Assembly (NCBI GenBank): GCA_018052475.1
Contig: JAGPNG010000009.1
Location: forward strand, 1 to 64,000
DNA length: 64,000 nt
Reading direction: 5' to 3'
DNA from: Candidatus Fermentithermobacillaceae bacterium
Lineage (GTDB): Bacteria > Bacillota > Sulfobacillia > Fermentithermobacillales > Fermentithermobacillaceae
A model generated the notes under the pieces. It was not told the DNA's origin and did not search any database. It was given only the letters and a program-made list of their open reading frames with translations. A program made the position numbers and the translations under genes. Shown here one piece after another: positions 1-10,318 of the stretch; positions within the stretch are counted from its first letter, which is position 1; each line of letters opens with the position of its first letter.

Positions 1-29
1 ACTTAGCCTAATCGTCATTATTTTGGGGC

Positions 30-63
30 AAAAAAATAAGCAAAACCCCTTGAAATCAAGGAG
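30..63 (-). terminator. Intrinsic terminator of ssrA
   Basis: Read on the minus strand, an 8-bp stem (46-53 with 56-63, one G-T pair, 2-base loop) is followed by T-rich sequence, TTTT then a second T run. It lies about 30 bases beyond the CCA end of the tmRNA, so it probably ends that transcript. Confidence 0.75.
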
Positions 64-94
64 TTTATATTGTATCAATATTTCAGTTCTTTTA

Positions 95-442
95 TGGTGG
101 AGGCGGAGGGAATTGCACCCTCGTCCGCAAGTAACCAGGCATCAGTCTCTACGAGCGTAGCTCCGGATTTGTTATCGCAAGATGAGACGCCCCGGAGCGG
201 GCTTCCCAACTCGCTAGCTCAGAATTCATTTCCCCAGGTGGTCCCGAGCAACCCCACATGGGTATCTTCCCTAGTGACGGCAACACGGAGATAGGGAAGC
301 TTTCTCTCCGGTACCGTGACCGCTTATTTAAGCAGCCAGTGCGTAATTTGTATCAGCAGTTATTTGTTTGCCGCTTTAATGGGTACGGCTCCCATGCTCG
401 CTGCTCAAACCCAACTACCTACGTCGAACCTGTATCGCCCCC
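95..442 (-). ncRNA. ssrA: Transfer-messenger RNA (tmRNA)
   Basis: tmRNA rescues ribosomes stalled on broken mRNA and tags the product for proteolysis. The minus strand starts with GGGGGCGA and a GGTTCGAC segment typical of tmRNA 5' ends, and finishes with a T-arm-like GGTGCAATTCCC and an encoded CCA (95-97). The 5' GGGGGC pairs with GCCTCC near the 3' end to form the acceptor stem. An in-frame tag reading frame at 328-372 ends in ALAA-stop; I read the tag as GKQITADTNYALAA, with GGC as the likely resume codon. Length is about 348 nt, normal for a one-piece tmRNA. Its partner smpB lies just upstream on the same strand. Confidence 0.95.
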
Positions 443-460
443 ATAATTTAACTCAATGAT

Positions 461-489
461 ATTGTAGCATGATTCCTGCGGTAGGACAA
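461..489 (-). promoter_or_regulatory. Sigma-A-type promoter of ssrA
   Basis: On the minus strand TTGTCC (484-489) and TACAAT (461-466) are separated by 17 bases. The -10 box ends 19 bases before the mature 5' end at 442, which leaves a short leader for 5' processing. Box matches are 4/6 and 5/6. Assignment is by inspection only. Confidence 0.6.
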
Positions 490-556
490 TGCACCATCGC
501 ATAAAGCCACGAGCCCCCCGGCAGATACAACATTCTGCGAAAACGCCTGGAACCGC

Positions 557-1027
557 TCAATAGTCATCCCGGCCTCGCACAACCCTTTCGCTTTCACGCT
601 GTATATCTCTTTGCTTAATGGCTTCCCGCTTGTCGTATGTTTTACGACCTCTCGCAACCGCCAATTCAACCTTGGCTTTGCCATCTCGGAAGTATATAGA
701 TAGCGGGATAAGCGTGTATCCCTTTTGAGATACTTTGGACGCCAACCGCCTTATCTCGTTTTTATGGAGAAGCAGCCGTCTAGGTCTTAGAGGGTCATGA
801 TTAAACCTGGCTGCAGGTTCATATTGATCGATATGAGCGTTGCGAAGAATCACTTCATTGCCTACTATCTCGGCATAGCTATCCTGCAAGCTAGCTCTAC
901 CCATCCGCAGGGATTTCACTTCAGAACCGATAAGAGCTATGCCTGCCTCTATGGTTTCTTCGATGTAATAGTCGTGTCGAGCACGCCGATTTCGCACAAC
1001 TACCTTTACATTGTCATCTTCTTTCAT
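557..1027 (-). CDS. smpB: SsrA-binding protein SmpB
   Basis: This 156-aa protein binds the tRNA-like part of tmRNA and brings it to stalled ribosomes. The sequence shows the SmpB pattern throughout: an N-terminal NRRARHDYYIEETIEAGI, then GSEVKSLR, a LRNAHIDQYEP strand, LLLHKNEI, and a basic C-terminal tail containing GRKTYDKRE. The length is normal for the family. The ATG start has an AAGGTG sequence about 9 bases upstream. It sits upstream of ssrA on the same strand, a common arrangement; ssrA also has its own promoter. Confidence 0.95.
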   Translation of the reverse strand: MKEDDNVKVVVRNRRARHDYYIEETIEAGIALIGSEVKSLRMGRASLQDSYAEIVGNEVILRNAHIDQYEPAARFNHDPLRPRRLLLHKNEIRRLASKVSQKGYTLIPLSIYFRDGKAKVELAVARGRKTYDKREAIKQRDIQRESERVVRGRDDY

Positions 1028-1154
1028 CTTTCATACACCTTTTGATTGGAATTATGCCGAGTAGATAAATGAGTGCGACGTTCTAGCCAGGTTAGCAGAG
1101 TCCGCATATGCGCCCAAGCCAAAAACAGACGCCCGCTAACAAGCTGACACGAGA

Positions 1155-1706
1155 TTAGAGGCCTAGGTCATCAGATATACCTTTCATAGCTTCTAGACCC
1201 AGACTCACAAACTCACGCACGGTCAATCCAAGTTCGGAACACGCCTTTATGGCCTCTCGATTCGCTCCTCTGGCAAAAGATTTCTCTCCCATCCTGTTTA
1301 AGACAAAGTCCGTGTCTATGGCAGAAAGTTTCTTCTCAGGAGAAATCAATGCGGATGCAACAATTAGGCCTGTCAAGGGATCAGCAGAGTAGAGAGCCTT
1401 AGCCATTCTTGAACTCCTCGGCAAACCATGAATCTCATTGTGAGCTTTGACCGCTTCTACGATTTCACTATCAAAGCCAAGCTCCGCTGCGATCTCCCCT
1501 GATTGGATGCTATGCATGTCAGGATCGTTCTTTGTTTCTTCATAGTCGATATCGTGAAGGAGCCCGGCTGCTCCCCATCTTTCCTCATCTTCCCCAAAGT
1601 AGCGAGCCAAGCGCCGCATGACAGCCTCTACAGCTAAAATGTGTTTGTATAGGTTATTCGTTTTTACTCGACTGCGGACTTCTGAAAGAATCTCATCTCT
1701 GGTCAA
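1155..1706 (-). CDS. HD-domain hydrolase (HDIG type)
   Basis: A 183-aa single-domain HD-superfamily protein. His and Asp ligands are visible: H22 near the N-terminus, the HD pair in LLHDIDYE, a later His in DMHSIQS and one in KAHNEIHG. Members are metal-dependent phosphohydrolases acting on nucleotides or related phosphate esters; the substrate cannot be read from sequence. The start is TTG with AGGGGAG upstream. It stands between smpB and the end of the hppA operon, with no partner that hints at a role. No extra sensory or membrane domain is seen. Confidence 0.8.
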   Translation of the reverse strand: MTRDEILSEVRSRVKTNNLYKHILAVEAVMRRLARYFGEDEERWGAAGLLHDIDYEETKNDPDMHSIQSGEIAAELGFDSEIVEAVKAHNEIHGLPRSSRMAKALYSADPLTGLIVASALISPEKKLSAIDTDFVLNRMGEKSFARGANREAIKACSELGLTVREFVSLGLEAMKGISDDLGL

Positions 1707-1760
1707 AACCTCACTCCCCTTTCTTTACACAGGACCGTACTAAGAACGCGGTGAACGGTG

Positions 1761-1798
1761 AAACGAAGGGACATCTGCGATGCCTATGCAGATGTCCC
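1761..1798 (-). terminator. Hairpin terminator after hppA
   Basis: A perfect 11-bp stem (1768-1778 with 1788-1798) with a 9-base loop lies 13 bases past the hppA stop codon. On the minus strand it is followed by TTCGTTTC. It probably ends the glycolysis-hppA transcript. The opposite side is also T-rich, so it could act in both directions. Confidence 0.7.
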
Positions 1799-1810
1799 AT
1801 TTTGGCTGGC

Positions 1811-3844
1811 TTACTTAAACAACGAAGCAAAAACCAAAGCGACAATGCTCATGAGTTTAATCAATATATTGAGCGATGGACCTGCCGTATCCTTGCACGG
1901 ATCGCCGACAGTATCGCCAACGACAGCTGCCGCGTGAGTCGGGGTACCTTTTCCACCAAGGTTGCCTGCCTCAATGTACTTCTTCGCATTATCCCAGGCA
2001 CCGCCTGAGTTCGCTAGGAATATCGCCATTAGCACCCCGGAAACAAGGCTTCCCGCCAAAAGACCGGCTAGGGCTTCTTTCCCCAGGACAAATCCGATCA
2101 GAATCGGCGCACCTACAGCCATCACTCCCGGAACCACCATTTGCTTCAACGCACTTGCGGTCGAGATATCCACGCACTTCGCATAGTCGGGTTTTGCTTT
2201 ACCCTCCATTAGACCAGCGATCTCTCTGAATTGACGGCGTACTTCCTCCACCATCTCATAAGCAGCCTTTCCAACGGCCTCCATCGCCATGGATGAGAAT
2301 AGGAAGGGCAGCATCCCACCTATGAGGAGACCGGCGATAACGTGCGCGTTTAGAATATCAATTGAAGTTAGGCCTGCTGCTTGCGAATACGCCGCAAACA
2401 ACGCCAGCGCAGTAAGAGCGGCAGAACCAATTGCAAAACCTTTACCCAGTGCAGCAGTAGTATTCCCAAGTGAGTCAAGTGCATCAGTTATCTCGCGCAC
2501 GCTCTTGTCTTGGTGAGTCATTTCTGCAATGCCGCCTGCGTTATCGGCAATCGGCCCATAAGCGTCAACCGAAACCGTCATGCCGGTAGTAGAAAGCATG
2601 CCTACAGCAGCCAAGGCGATTCCGTAAAGACCGCCAAACCCGCTGTCATTTCCAAACTTAAATGCCACTAGACTTGCAATAGCTACTAGTATAATGGGAA
2701 CAGCAACGGACTTCATACCGACAGCTAGCCCCTGAATGATGTTGGTTGCAGCTCCGGTCTCAGAAGCCTCAGCAATAGCTCTTACCGGAGGATAATCGGC
2801 AGACGTGTAGTACTCCGCCACAAGTCCTATCAAAACGCCCGCCACCACTCCGGCCAAAATCGGCCAGAAGAGAGTAGCCGCTCCTGTGAAGTAGTATATA
2901 ATGCCAAATGTAATGACTAAGACCAATCCGCTAGACGAAAAAGAACCTATCCTCAACGCAGTCGATGGTTTGGACATCCTCATTCGCACGAAAAACGTGC
3001 CAAGAATGGACGCCACAACTCCTCCCGCAGCAACAAGAAGCGGAAGAATTATAGCAAACAATGCATCCTGTGGATCTGTCATCAAGACACCCATGGCCAT
3101 CGCAGCTATTATTGAACCTACATATGACTCAAAGAGGTCTGCACCCATACCAGCCACGTCGCCCACGTTATCGCCTACGTTATCTGCAATCACTGCGGGG
3201 TTCCTAGGATCATCTTCTGGGATCCCAGCTTCGACCTTACCGACAAGGTCTGCACCTACGTCGGCAGCTTTAGTGTAGATTCCCCCGCCGACCCTCGCAA
3301 AAAGGGCAATTGAACTTGCTCCAAAAGCAAACCCGTTTACAACTCCAAAAGAGGCCGGATCAGTAGGATCCCCGAAAAGAAAGTACACAATACTTATCCC
3401 CACAAGACCTAGGCCCACAACTGTCATACCCATTACGGATCCGCCAGAAAAAGCCACGTCCAGAGCGCCCACAGTGCCTTTCTTCGCGGCTTCGGTAGTC
3501 CTCACGTTTGCCATGGTAGCGGTTTGCATACCTATGTAACCCGCAAGAGCTGACGTTAGCGATCCGATTATAAACGCTATCGCAGTCTCGGGCCGCATGG
3601 CATCGGGAGGAGTGAAATATCCCGCTATAAATATGATCACAGACACTGCGACTACGAATATAGCCAGCGACTTATACTCTCTCTTGAGAAACGTCATAGC
3701 GCCTTCATGTATCGCATTGGATATCTCCACCATGTCGTGAGAACCCGGATCCTGTGCCGATACTTTAGAACGAAGGAATATTGCGAACAAAAGAGCAATA
3801 GCCCCTGCTATAAGTGCAGCTATTGCCCACTCCGAGCTAATCAT
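1811..3844 (-). CDS. hppA: Membrane-bound ion-pumping pyrophosphatase
   Basis: This 677-aa polytopic protein hydrolyses pyrophosphate and pumps H+ or Na+ across the membrane. The active-site region at about residues 191-240 contains [30 protein letters not shown] and GADLFESY; a second acidic cluster lies in the C-terminal part ([15 protein letters not shown]). The motif [10 protein letters not shown] carries Ala and Gly where potassium-independent enzymes carry Lys and Thr, so the potassium-dependent subfamily is inferred. Whether it pumps H+ or Na+ is not settled here. It is the last gene of the gap-pgk-tpiA-gpmI-eno-secG run and is followed by a strong hairpin. Confidence 0.95.
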   Translation of the reverse strand: MISSEWAIAALIAGAIALLFAIFLRSKVSAQDPGSHDMVEISNAIHEGAMTFLKREYKSLAIFVVAVSVIIFIAGYFTPPDAMRPETAIAFIIGSLTSALAGYIGMQTATMANVRTTEAAKKGTVGALDVAFSGGSVMGMTVVGLGLVGISIVYFLFGDPTDPASFGVVNGFAFGASSIALFARVGGGIYTKAADVGADLVGKVEAGIPEDDPRNPAVIADNVGDNVGDVAGMGADLFESYVGSIIAAMAMGVLMTDPQDALFAIILPLLVAAGGVVASILGTFFVRMRMSKPSTALRIGSFSSSGLVLVITFGIIYYFTGAATLFWPILAGVVAGVLIGLVAEYYTSADYPPVRAIAEASETGAATNIIQGLAVGMKSVAVPIILVAIASLVAFKFGNDSGFGGLYGIALAAVGMLSTTGMTVSVDAYGPIADNAGGIAEMTHQDKSVREITDALDSLGNTTAALGKGFAIGSAALTALALFAAYSQAAGLTSIDILNAHVIAGLLIGGMLPFLFSSMAMEAVGKAAYEMVEEVRRQFREIAGLMEGKAKPDYAKCVDISTASALKQMVVPGVMAVGAPILIGFVLGKEALAGLLAGSLVSGVLMAIFLANSGGAWDNAKKYIEAGNLGGKGTPTHAAAVVGDTVGDPCKDTAGPSLNILIKLMSIVALVFASLFK

Positions 3845-3883
3845 GCCCTATATCTCCTTTCCAATGCTTCTAGCGGTTGTATT

Positions 3884-4111
3884 CTAGCCCTGCCTTACAA
3901 AAGTAAGGGCGACACAACATACTAAAAATGCGACTGCAAAGTACACGGTCAATTTGGCATAGAATTCTTCACGGCCCTTTTTCTTCCGCCTAACAGTGCC
4001 CTCGCTTCCCCCAAATAGGCTAAGCCCTGCAGACTTACCCGGCTGCAAAATGACAAGCACTATAAGACCTACCGCCGCAATAACGTGAACGATTCTTATC
4101 GCAATCTCCAC
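3884..4111 (-). CDS. secG: Protein translocase subunit SecG
   Basis: A small membrane protein of the SecYEG channel, about 75 aa. Two hydrophobic helices flank the typical cytoplasmic loop QPGKSAGLSLFGGSEG. After the loop comes a basic stretch (RRKKKGREE) and the second helix. A GTG at 4111 is preceded by GAGGTG at suitable spacing; an in-frame GTG at 4120 would add three residues but overlaps that ribosome site. secG lies next to eno, as in many Firmicutes. Confidence 0.93.
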   Translation of the reverse strand: MEIAIRIVHVIAAVGLIVLVILQPGKSAGLSLFGGSEGTVRRKKKGREEFYAKLTVYFAVAFLVCCVALTFVRQG

Positions 4112-4182
4112 CCAATTCACCTCGCTTTAGGCAACAAACCAGCTATCCGATTGTAACACCGCACCCCGTGCCAAGTCTACAT

Positions 4183-5445
4183 TTACAACTTGCCACCATA
4201 CACCGCGAAACGCCCAATCTCCTCCTCGATCCTTAGGAGCCTGTTGTATTTCGCCACTCTCTCGCTGCGGCACGGAGCACCTGTCTTTATCTGGCCGCCG
4301 CAAGTTGCTACGGCCAGATCTGCTATGAATGAGTCCTCTGTCTCACCAGACCTGTGAGAAACGAGCCATCTATATCCGGCATTAGCAGCGATTTGAATCG
4401 AATCCAGGGTCTCGGTTATAGTGCCTACTTGATTCAGCTTTATCAAAACTGAGTTAGCCGCCCCCACGGTGATTCCCTTTTCAATCCTCTCTCTTTGAGT
4501 AACGAAAAGGTCATCGCCAATGATCTGCACCTTTTCTCCCAGTGCCTTGGTCAGCACAACCCAGCCTTCCCAATCATCTTCAGATAAACCGTCCTCTATC
4601 GATACTATAGGGTAGGATTTCACCCATGAGGTATACTTCTCGACAAGTTGTGCGGAAGTTCCTGTCCATTTCTCCCCTTCAAGGACATACTTACCATCTT
4701 TGTAGAATTCCGAAGCCGCAGCGTCTATAGCCAGATTACAGTCGACCCCCGGTCTGTAACCTGCCTTCCGAATCGCCTCAACCAAAAGCCCTAGGGCCTC
4801 CTCATTGGAACCGAGGTCAGGCGCGAATCCGCCTTCATCGCCTACTGCGGTAGAATAGCCTTTGGATTTCAATATGCTTTTGAGGCAGTGATATACTTCA
4901 ACCGCCATTTGGAGCGCACTTGAAAACGTGTCCGCGCCGGACGGCACGATCATAAACTCCTGGATATCAACATTGTTGTCGGCATGCTTTCCCCCGTTTA
5001 GTATGTTCATAAAAGGTACCGGGAGCACTCTAGATTGGATACCTCCTAGGTATCTATATAAAGGAAGACCCCTCGATTGCGCGGATGCATCAGCAACTGC
5101 CATGGAAACTGATAGTATGGCATTAGCGCCTAGTTTTGACTTGTTTGATGTGCCATCTAGTTCGATCATCAAGTTATCGATCTCTTGTTGGCATGACGAG
5201 TCACGTCCTATGATCTCTGGCGCTATAACTTGGTTCACGTTCGAAACTGCCTTCTTAACGCCCTTGCCTCCAAATGCTTTCCCGCCATCTCTCAGCTCTA
5301 AAGCTTCATGGGTCCCGGTCGATGCACCGGACGGCACCATCCCTCTTCCCAAAGATCCGTCACTAAGTATGATGTCGGTCTCTACAGTAGGATTGCCACG
5401 GGAATCAAGTATCTGCCTAGCCTTAACGTCCACTATTACGCTCAT
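4183..5445 (-). CDS. eno: Enolase
   Basis: Converts 2-phosphoglycerate to phosphoenolpyruvate. The start [20 protein letters not shown] at 5445 has AGGAGG 7 bases upstream, so a 16-residue N-terminal extension that is open in frame is rejected; the protein is 420 aa. Family motifs are all present: [52 protein letters not shown], and the signature [13 protein letters not shown] followed by SHRSGETED. It lies 16 bases after gpmI in a lower-glycolysis operon. Confidence 0.97.
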   Translation of the reverse strand: MSVIVDVKARQILDSRGNPTVETDIILSDGSLGRGMVPSGASTGTHEALELRDGGKAFGGKGVKKAVSNVNQVIAPEIIGRDSSCQQEIDNLMIELDGTSNKSKLGANAILSVSMAVADASAQSRGLPLYRYLGGIQSRVLPVPFMNILNGGKHADNNVDIQEFMIVPSGADTFSSALQMAVEVYHCLKSILKSKGYSTAVGDEGGFAPDLGSNEEALGLLVEAIRKAGYRPGVDCNLAIDAAASEFYKDGKYVLEGEKWTGTSAQLVEKYTSWVKSYPIVSIEDGLSEDDWEGWVVLTKALGEKVQIIGDDLFVTQRERIEKGITVGAANSVLIKLNQVGTITETLDSIQIAANAGYRWLVSHRSGETEDSFIADLAVATCGGQIKTGAPCRSERVAKYNRLLRIEEEIGRFAVYGGKL

Positions 5446-5461
5446 ACGCCCGCCTCCTATG

Positions 5462-7072
5462 TTATCTGCCGATCGTGAGTCTCCCTTTTTCATATACTAT
5501 CAGACTATTTCTATCCATCTCTTGAGGCTTTTCCAGTTCCAATATATCGAGGATAGTCGGGGCCACATCAGATAGTATACCGTCAGCAATACCCCCAACT
5601 AGCCTGCCATCTATCAGCAGTTTGTTACTGTGTTCGTCCTTTTTCGCCACGAGAATGCATGGCACCTTGTTTGATGTATGGTATGTATGATTCTGGCTCT
5701 CATCGCAACCTGAGGTATCTCCAGGCTTAGTCAATTCCTCTACATTTCCGTGATCGGAAACCAGAAGAGCAACACCACCCATTGCGACCACTGCAGGCAG
5801 AAGGCGGCTCAAGCATTGATCGACAGCCTCAAGTGCCTTTGTGGCAGCCTCGAAACACCCCGTGTGTCCTACCATATCGGGGTTTGCGTAATTTAAGATA
5901 ACCAGATCGTAAACTCCCGTTTCAAGTCTCCTGAGAACCTCTTCTGTTACTTCGAAGGCGCTCATCTCCGGCTTTTGGTCGTAAGTAGGCACTTTTGGAG
6001 ATGGAATGAGACACCAATCTTCCCCGGGAAAGGGCTGTTCTCTTTTTCCGTTGAAGAAGAAGGTAACGTGGGCGTACTTCTCAGTCTCTGCTATCCGCAG
6101 TTGCCTTAAACCGGCATCTGAAACTACCTCACCCAATGTGTTTTTGAGGACCAATGGGGAGTATGCGAAGAGTCCCTCAAGATGCTCTTCATAGCAAAGC
6201 ATCCCTACAAACAAAATGTCAGGATGCTTTTCGCGCTCGAATTCTCTAAATTCTCTATCGCAGAAGGCATGGGAAATTTGACGGGCTCGATCAGCCCTAA
6301 AATTGAAAAACACGAGAGAATCTCCATCGTCCACCGTCTTAAAACTTCCGCACCTATCAATAACAGTAGGACTCACAAATTCGTCAGTCTCGCCTTGCCC
6401 ATAAGCCGTTTCCAAAGCGGTTCGCCAATCCGGCGCTGTGCGGCCTGTTCCGGAAGTCAGTAGATCATACGCCGCTTTTGTCCTATCCCATCGCTTATCT
6501 CTATCCATAGCCCAATATCGACCGACTATAGAAGATATTGTCCCAATGCCTATGTCTTCCAGTTTCTTCTCAAGACGCTCAAGGTAGGTAGATGCCGACT
6601 GCGGGGGGACATCCCTGCCGTCGAGAAACGCATGTACAAACACCTGTTTAACACCTTTTGCCTTAGCCATCTCCAAGATAGCATAAAGGTGCTCTTCATG
6701 ACTGTGAACTCCGCCGTCAGACAAAAGACCCATTACATGAAGGGCCGAGCCTTTTTCTATCACATTATCCATGGCTGAAAGCAAAGCCTTGTTCTTGTAG
6801 AAGTCCCCGGTCTTTATGTCGTTGAATATCCTGACCAAGTCCTGATAGACGATCCTACCCGCTCCAAGATTAAGGTGACCCACATTGGAGTCGCCCATCT
6901 GCCCCGGCATAAGTCCTACCGCCTCTCCGGACGCTTCCAAAGAAGCGCTAGGGTACTCTACGCCAAGCGATCTGAAGCAAGGGATGTTCGCCTCAGTTAC
7001 TGCGCTGGGGGCAGTCTGAGAAATGCCCCATCCATCAAGTATCACCAATACAACCGGTCTGGGTCTTGACAC
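5462..7072 (-). CDS. gpmI: 2,3-bisphosphoglycerate-independent phosphoglycerate mutase
   Basis: Interconverts 3- and 2-phosphoglycerate using two Mn ions and a phosphoserine intermediate. About 536 aa. The metal-binding start [10 protein letters not shown], the phospho-Ser region [41 protein letters not shown] and SDHGNVEEL are all present. I prefer the GTG at 7072, which has GGGGGA upstream; an upstream in-frame GTG at 7093 would add seven residues. Next gene eno starts 16 bases after its stop. Confidence 0.95.
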   Translation of the reverse strand: MSRPRPVVLVILDGWGISQTAPSAVTEANIPCFRSLGVEYPSASLEASGEAVGLMPGQMGDSNVGHLNLGAGRIVYQDLVRIFNDIKTGDFYKNKALLSAMDNVIEKGSALHVMGLLSDGGVHSHEEHLYAILEMAKAKGVKQVFVHAFLDGRDVPPQSASTYLERLEKKLEDIGIGTISSIVGRYWAMDRDKRWDRTKAAYDLLTSGTGRTAPDWRTALETAYGQGETDEFVSPTVIDRCGSFKTVDDGDSLVFFNFRADRARQISHAFCDREFREFEREKHPDILFVGMLCYEEHLEGLFAYSPLVLKNTLGEVVSDAGLRQLRIAETEKYAHVTFFFNGKREQPFPGEDWCLIPSPKVPTYDQKPEMSAFEVTEEVLRRLETGVYDLVILNYANPDMVGHTGCFEAATKALEAVDQCLSRLLPAVVAMGGVALLVSDHGNVEELTKPGDTSGCDESQNHTYHTSNKVPCILVAKKDEHSNKLLIDGRLVGGIADGILSDVAPTILDILELEKPQEMDRNSLIVYEKGRLTIGR

Positions 7073-7114
7073 TTCGATTCCCCCACACCTCACAATATCT
7101 AAACTAAGTAAAGA

Positions 7115-7906
7115 CTACAGAAATTGCCTCCTAGCCTTGTATCCTTCTTCAACTATTTTGAAGAACTCGTCAGGGTCCAAACTCGCCCCACCTACCAACA
7201 CTCCGTCAATGCATTCTCTTGACATAAAGGAGCGAACATTCGCAGATTTGACGCTTCCGCCATATAGAACTCTTAGATCCCCAGACAAATCCTCTTTGTA
7301 GAGATGGTCAATTTTACCCCTTATACCGAGTACAACCTCTTGCGCATCGTCAGGCCGGGCTTCCTTACCGGTCCCTATAGCCCAGTAGGGTTCATAGGCA
7401 ACCGTACAATACAAAATCTCCTCGGGCCTAACCAAAGAAAAAGCCGCTTCTACCATCTGAGAAACCACATCAGTAGTCTTTCCGTCTTCTCTTTCTTCTA
7501 AGGTCTCCCCTACGCATATAATGGGGCGCAATCCGTGGTCCAAGGCAGCCCTTGCCTTCTTTGCAACGTCGTCGTCGGTCTCTCCAAATATATGGCGCCT
7601 CTCTGAGTGCCCAACGATAACATATGAACAGCCCGCATCTTTCAACATTCGTGGAGAAACCTCGCCGGTAAAAGCGCCTTTTTCCTCCCAGTACATGTTC
7701 TGGGCTCCTATATCTATCGGTTCATTAGAGAACAAGGCACATAGCGCCGGAATGCTCAAAAATGTCGGGCACACCAACACATCTACAGGTATGTCTTTGT
7801 CGGGGAATCGTCTGTACAATCTTTCTGCAAAAACACCGGCAAAAGACACCGCTTCCCCTATGTTTTTGTTCATCTTCCAATTGGCAGCGATAAGTGGTTT
7901 TCGCAT
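7115..7906 (-). CDS. tpiA: Triosephosphate isomerase
   Basis: A 263-aa TIM-barrel enzyme interconverting dihydroxyacetone phosphate and glyceraldehyde 3-phosphate. NWKMNK near the N-terminus holds the catalytic Lys, VGHSERR the catalytic His, and VAYEPYWAIGTG the catalytic Glu; LYGGSVKSANV and GVLVGGASL form the phosphate-binding loops. The ATG start is preceded by GGGAGAG. It sits between pgk and gpmI in the same transcript. Confidence 0.97.
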   Translation of the reverse strand: MRKPLIAANWKMNKNIGEAVSFAGVFAERLYRRFPDKDIPVDVLVCPTFLSIPALCALFSNEPIDIGAQNMYWEEKGAFTGEVSPRMLKDAGCSYVIVGHSERRHIFGETDDDVAKKARAALDHGLRPIICVGETLEEREDGKTTDVVSQMVEAAFSLVRPEEILYCTVAYEPYWAIGTGKEARPDDAQEVVLGIRGKIDHLYKEDLSGDLRVLYGGSVKSANVRSFMSRECIDGVLVGGASLDPDEFFKIVEEGYKARRQFL

Positions 7907-7936
7907 TTTTTCTCTCCCTAGAAATAATCCAAATGT

Positions 7937-9121
7937 TCAATCGCAAGTTCCAAGGCGCAAAGGCTTGATTCCCGGAAGCTCTCTACCCTCCAAGAACTCA
8001 AGAGACGCTCCTCCTCCAGTTGATAGGTGACTTATCTTGTCTGAGCATCCCGCCATCTCTACGGCCGCCAAAGAGTCGCCTCCGCCCACGACTGTAAAAC
8101 CGTCAACGCCGGCTACGGCAGCGGCCACTTCCAAAGTCCCTCCTCGAAACTGCTCCACCTCAAATACTCCCATGGGCCCGTTCCAAAAGACGGTCTTGGC
8201 TTTGGATATCGCCTGGGAAAACTCTCGACGGGTCTTTGGACCTATATCGAGAGCCATCATGTCTTCCGGAATGCTCTGGGGAGAGACCACTTTGCAGGAA
8301 ACCCCTGCCTCCGGTTTTTCAGCAACCACCAGATCTACCGGAAGCAACAAGTCTTTGCCCAGATTGTTAGCCTTTTCCATAATCCTGAGAGCGTCTTCCC
8401 TCTTCTCTTTCTCGCAAAGAGACTGACCTACGTCAAGGCCCTTGGCCATTAAAAATGTATTGGCCATACCGCCTCCGATTAAGAGCACATCGACCTTATC
8501 CAGAAGATTCTCTAACACCCCTAGTTTGTCAGATACTTTTGCCCCTCCTATAACAGCAACAAAAGGACGTTCGGGCGACATCAACAATCTGCTCAGAGAT
8601 TCTATCTCACGTTTCATCAAGCATCCGGGGTACGCAGGTAGAAACTTGGTGACTCCTACTGTAGAAGCGTGAGCCCTATGAGCAGTGCCAAAGGCGTCGT
8701 TGATGAAGAGATCAAAAGGTGCAGCTAGTTTTCGAGCAAACTCTGTATCGTTTTTTTCTTCTTCAGGATAAAACCGGACATTTTCCAAAAGCAGCACATC
8801 GCCAGGCTTCATTGATGCTACTGCCCGGGCTACTTCATCACCAACGCAATCATTTAGTTTTCGAACATCCGCCCCAAGAAGTTCGGAGAGGCGCGCAGCT
8901 ATCGGGTCCATTCTTAGTTCCGGAACTACCTTGCCCTTCGGTCTTCCCAGGTGAGATATGAGGACACATCTAGCGTCGTGTTCCATAAGCCACGTTATCG
9001 TAGGCAAAGATGCCCGGATCCGCGTATCGTCAACGATCATACCGTCTGCTATAGGCACATTGAAGTCTACTCGACACAAACAAGCCTTCCCGGACACATC
9101 CAAACTCCAACACCTCCTCAT
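7937..9121 (-). CDS. pgk: Phosphoglycerate kinase
   Basis: Transfers phosphate from 1,3-bisphosphoglycerate to ADP. Motifs in order: CRVDFNVPIADG, LISHLGRPKG, GDVLLLENVRFYPEEEKN, FINDAFGTAHRAHASTVG, AVIGGAKVSDKLGVL, FWNGPMGVFE and VGGGDSLAAVE. About 394 aa, normal. The start is uncertain. ATG at 9121 gives a family-like length, but AGGAGG falls in codons 2-3 and would suit a TTG at 9103; ATG at 9139 is also open. Confidence 0.95.
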   Translation of the reverse strand: MRRCWSLDVSGKACLCRVDFNVPIADGMIVDDTRIRASLPTITWLMEHDARCVLISHLGRPKGKVVPELRMDPIAARLSELLGADVRKLNDCVGDEVARAVASMKPGDVLLLENVRFYPEEEKNDTEFARKLAAPFDLFINDAFGTAHRAHASTVGVTKFLPAYPGCLMKREIESLSRLLMSPERPFVAVIGGAKVSDKLGVLENLLDKVDVLLIGGGMANTFLMAKGLDVGQSLCEKEKREDALRIMEKANNLGKDLLLPVDLVVAEKPEAGVSCKVVSPQSIPEDMMALDIGPKTRREFSQAISKAKTVFWNGPMGVFEVEQFRGGTLEVAAAVAGVDGFTVVGGGDSLAAVEMAGCSDKISHLSTGGGASLEFLEGRELPGIKPLRLGTCD

Positions 9122-9227
9122 GATGAAACACCCGTCCATTATTGTGGTGCGCTAAAGGACTTCTTAGGGCGTCTATATCCAAGCCAACGTACTTCTGCTT
9201 TCTTTGCTTGCTGGCTCATGGTTGGCC

Positions 9228-9280
9228 GAAGCAGAAAGTGAAGCAGAAAGTGAAGCAGAAAGTACCGTCCCCCTTGCTTC
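9228..9280 (-). repeat. REP-like palindromic repeat, expanded form
   Basis: Four GAAGCAGAAAGT-type 12-base units in tandem, then ACCGTCCCCC and the inverted end TTGCTTC. The outer GAAGCA and TGCTTC can pair. Related copies lie at 41955-42015, 43644-43684 and 45584-45707. The terminal TTCA overlaps the stop codon of gap, so the element abuts the end of that gene exactly and fills the gap-pgk spacer. Confidence 0.75.
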
Positions 9281-10277
9281 ATGAAATGATGTATGTGATT
9301 AGGTCGACTAGGCGCTCTGAGTAGCCCCACTCGTTGTCGTACCAGGCGATGACTTTGACCATTTTGTCTCCTATTACCTGGGTAGAGAGTGCGTCTACTA
9401 TGGAAGATTCCTTCATTCCTTTGTAGTCTGTTGAAACTAGCGGCTCATAGGATATGCCCAAAATCCCTTTGAGCTCATTTGCGGCTGCGTGTTCAAACGC
9501 CTTGTTGATTTCCTGAGCATCGCACGACTTAGAAAGTTCGCAGGTGAGATCGATTACGGAAACTGTAGGAGTAGGCACTCTAAAAGCCATTCCGTTTATT
9601 TTGCCCTCCAACTGTGGAAGAACCAGTGAAACAGCTCTTGCCGCTCCAGTAGTTGTTGGAATGATGTTTAGAGCGGCTGCCCTGCCTCTTCGAAAATCAT
9701 TATGAGGAAAATCAAGGGTGACTTGATCATTTGTATAAGCGTGAATAGTGGTCATGAGGCCTCTTTCAATCCCGAAAACTTCATCCAGGACTTTGGCCAC
9801 TGGAGCCAGGCCATTAGTCGTGCAGGACGCGTTCGAGATAACATGGTGCTTTTGAGGATCATATTTGTCCTGATTGACACCCATTACGATGGTAATATCC
9901 TCATCCTTGGCAGGAGCTGAGATAACTACTTTTTTTGCCCCTCCCGATTCGATGTGGGCAACTGCTTGCTCTTTCTTTGTAAACCTACCTGTAGACTCAA
10001 GGACTATATCTACACCTAGATCCCTCCAAGGAATGTTGGCAGGATCTCTTTGCGAGAATACGTGGATATACTTGCCTCCTACGTTGAGCCCTTGGCCTTG
10101 AACCGTTACGTCTTCATCAAGCGTCCCGTAATTGGAGTCATACTTAAGGAGATACGCAAGATTGCTGGGATCGGCCAGATCATTTAGCGCTACAACCTCG
10201 TAATTCTTGGCACGTTTCGAGGCTCTCAAAAACCGCCTGCCTATGCTACCGAATCCGTTAATACCTACCTTAATCAT
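9279..10277 (-). CDS. gap: Glyceraldehyde-3-phosphate dehydrogenase
   Basis: Oxidises glyceraldehyde 3-phosphate to 1,3-bisphosphoglycerate with NAD. 332 aa. [12 protein letters not shown] is the nucleotide-binding loop, an Asp at about residue 33 suggests NAD preference, [12 protein letters not shown] carries the catalytic Cys152, and [10 protein letters not shown] closes the NAD site. It is the first gene of the glycolytic run; a TATAAT box lies about 40 bases upstream and GGGGG forms the ribosome site. The stop codon lies in the edge of a REP-like repeat. Confidence 0.97.
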   Translation of the reverse strand: MIKVGINGFGSIGRRFLRASKRAKNYEVVALNDLADPSNLAYLLKYDSNYGTLDEDVTVQGQGLNVGGKYIHVFSQRDPANIPWRDLGVDIVLESTGRFTKKEQAVAHIESGGAKKVVISAPAKDEDITIVMGVNQDKYDPQKHHVISNASCTTNGLAPVAKVLDEVFGIERGLMTTIHAYTNDQVTLDFPHNDFRRGRAAALNIIPTTTGAARAVSLVLPQLEGKINGMAFRVPTPTVSVIDLTCELSKSCDAQEINKAFEHAAANELKGILGISYEPLVSTDYKGMKESSIVDALSTQVIGDKMVKVIAWYDNEWGYSERLVDLITYIIS

Positions 10278-10318
10278 TTTGAAATTACCCCCTGAACCAT
10301 GAAGTTTATCTCTTCCAT

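Noticed and set aside
70-446. Open frames on the plus strand across the tmRNA
   Set aside because: They are antisense to a clear tmRNA with acceptor stem, tag frame and CCA end; no ribosome sites support them.
5446-5493. N-terminal extension of enolase (16 residues)
   Set aside because: AGGAGG sits just before the ATG at 5445 and the extension has no enolase similarity.
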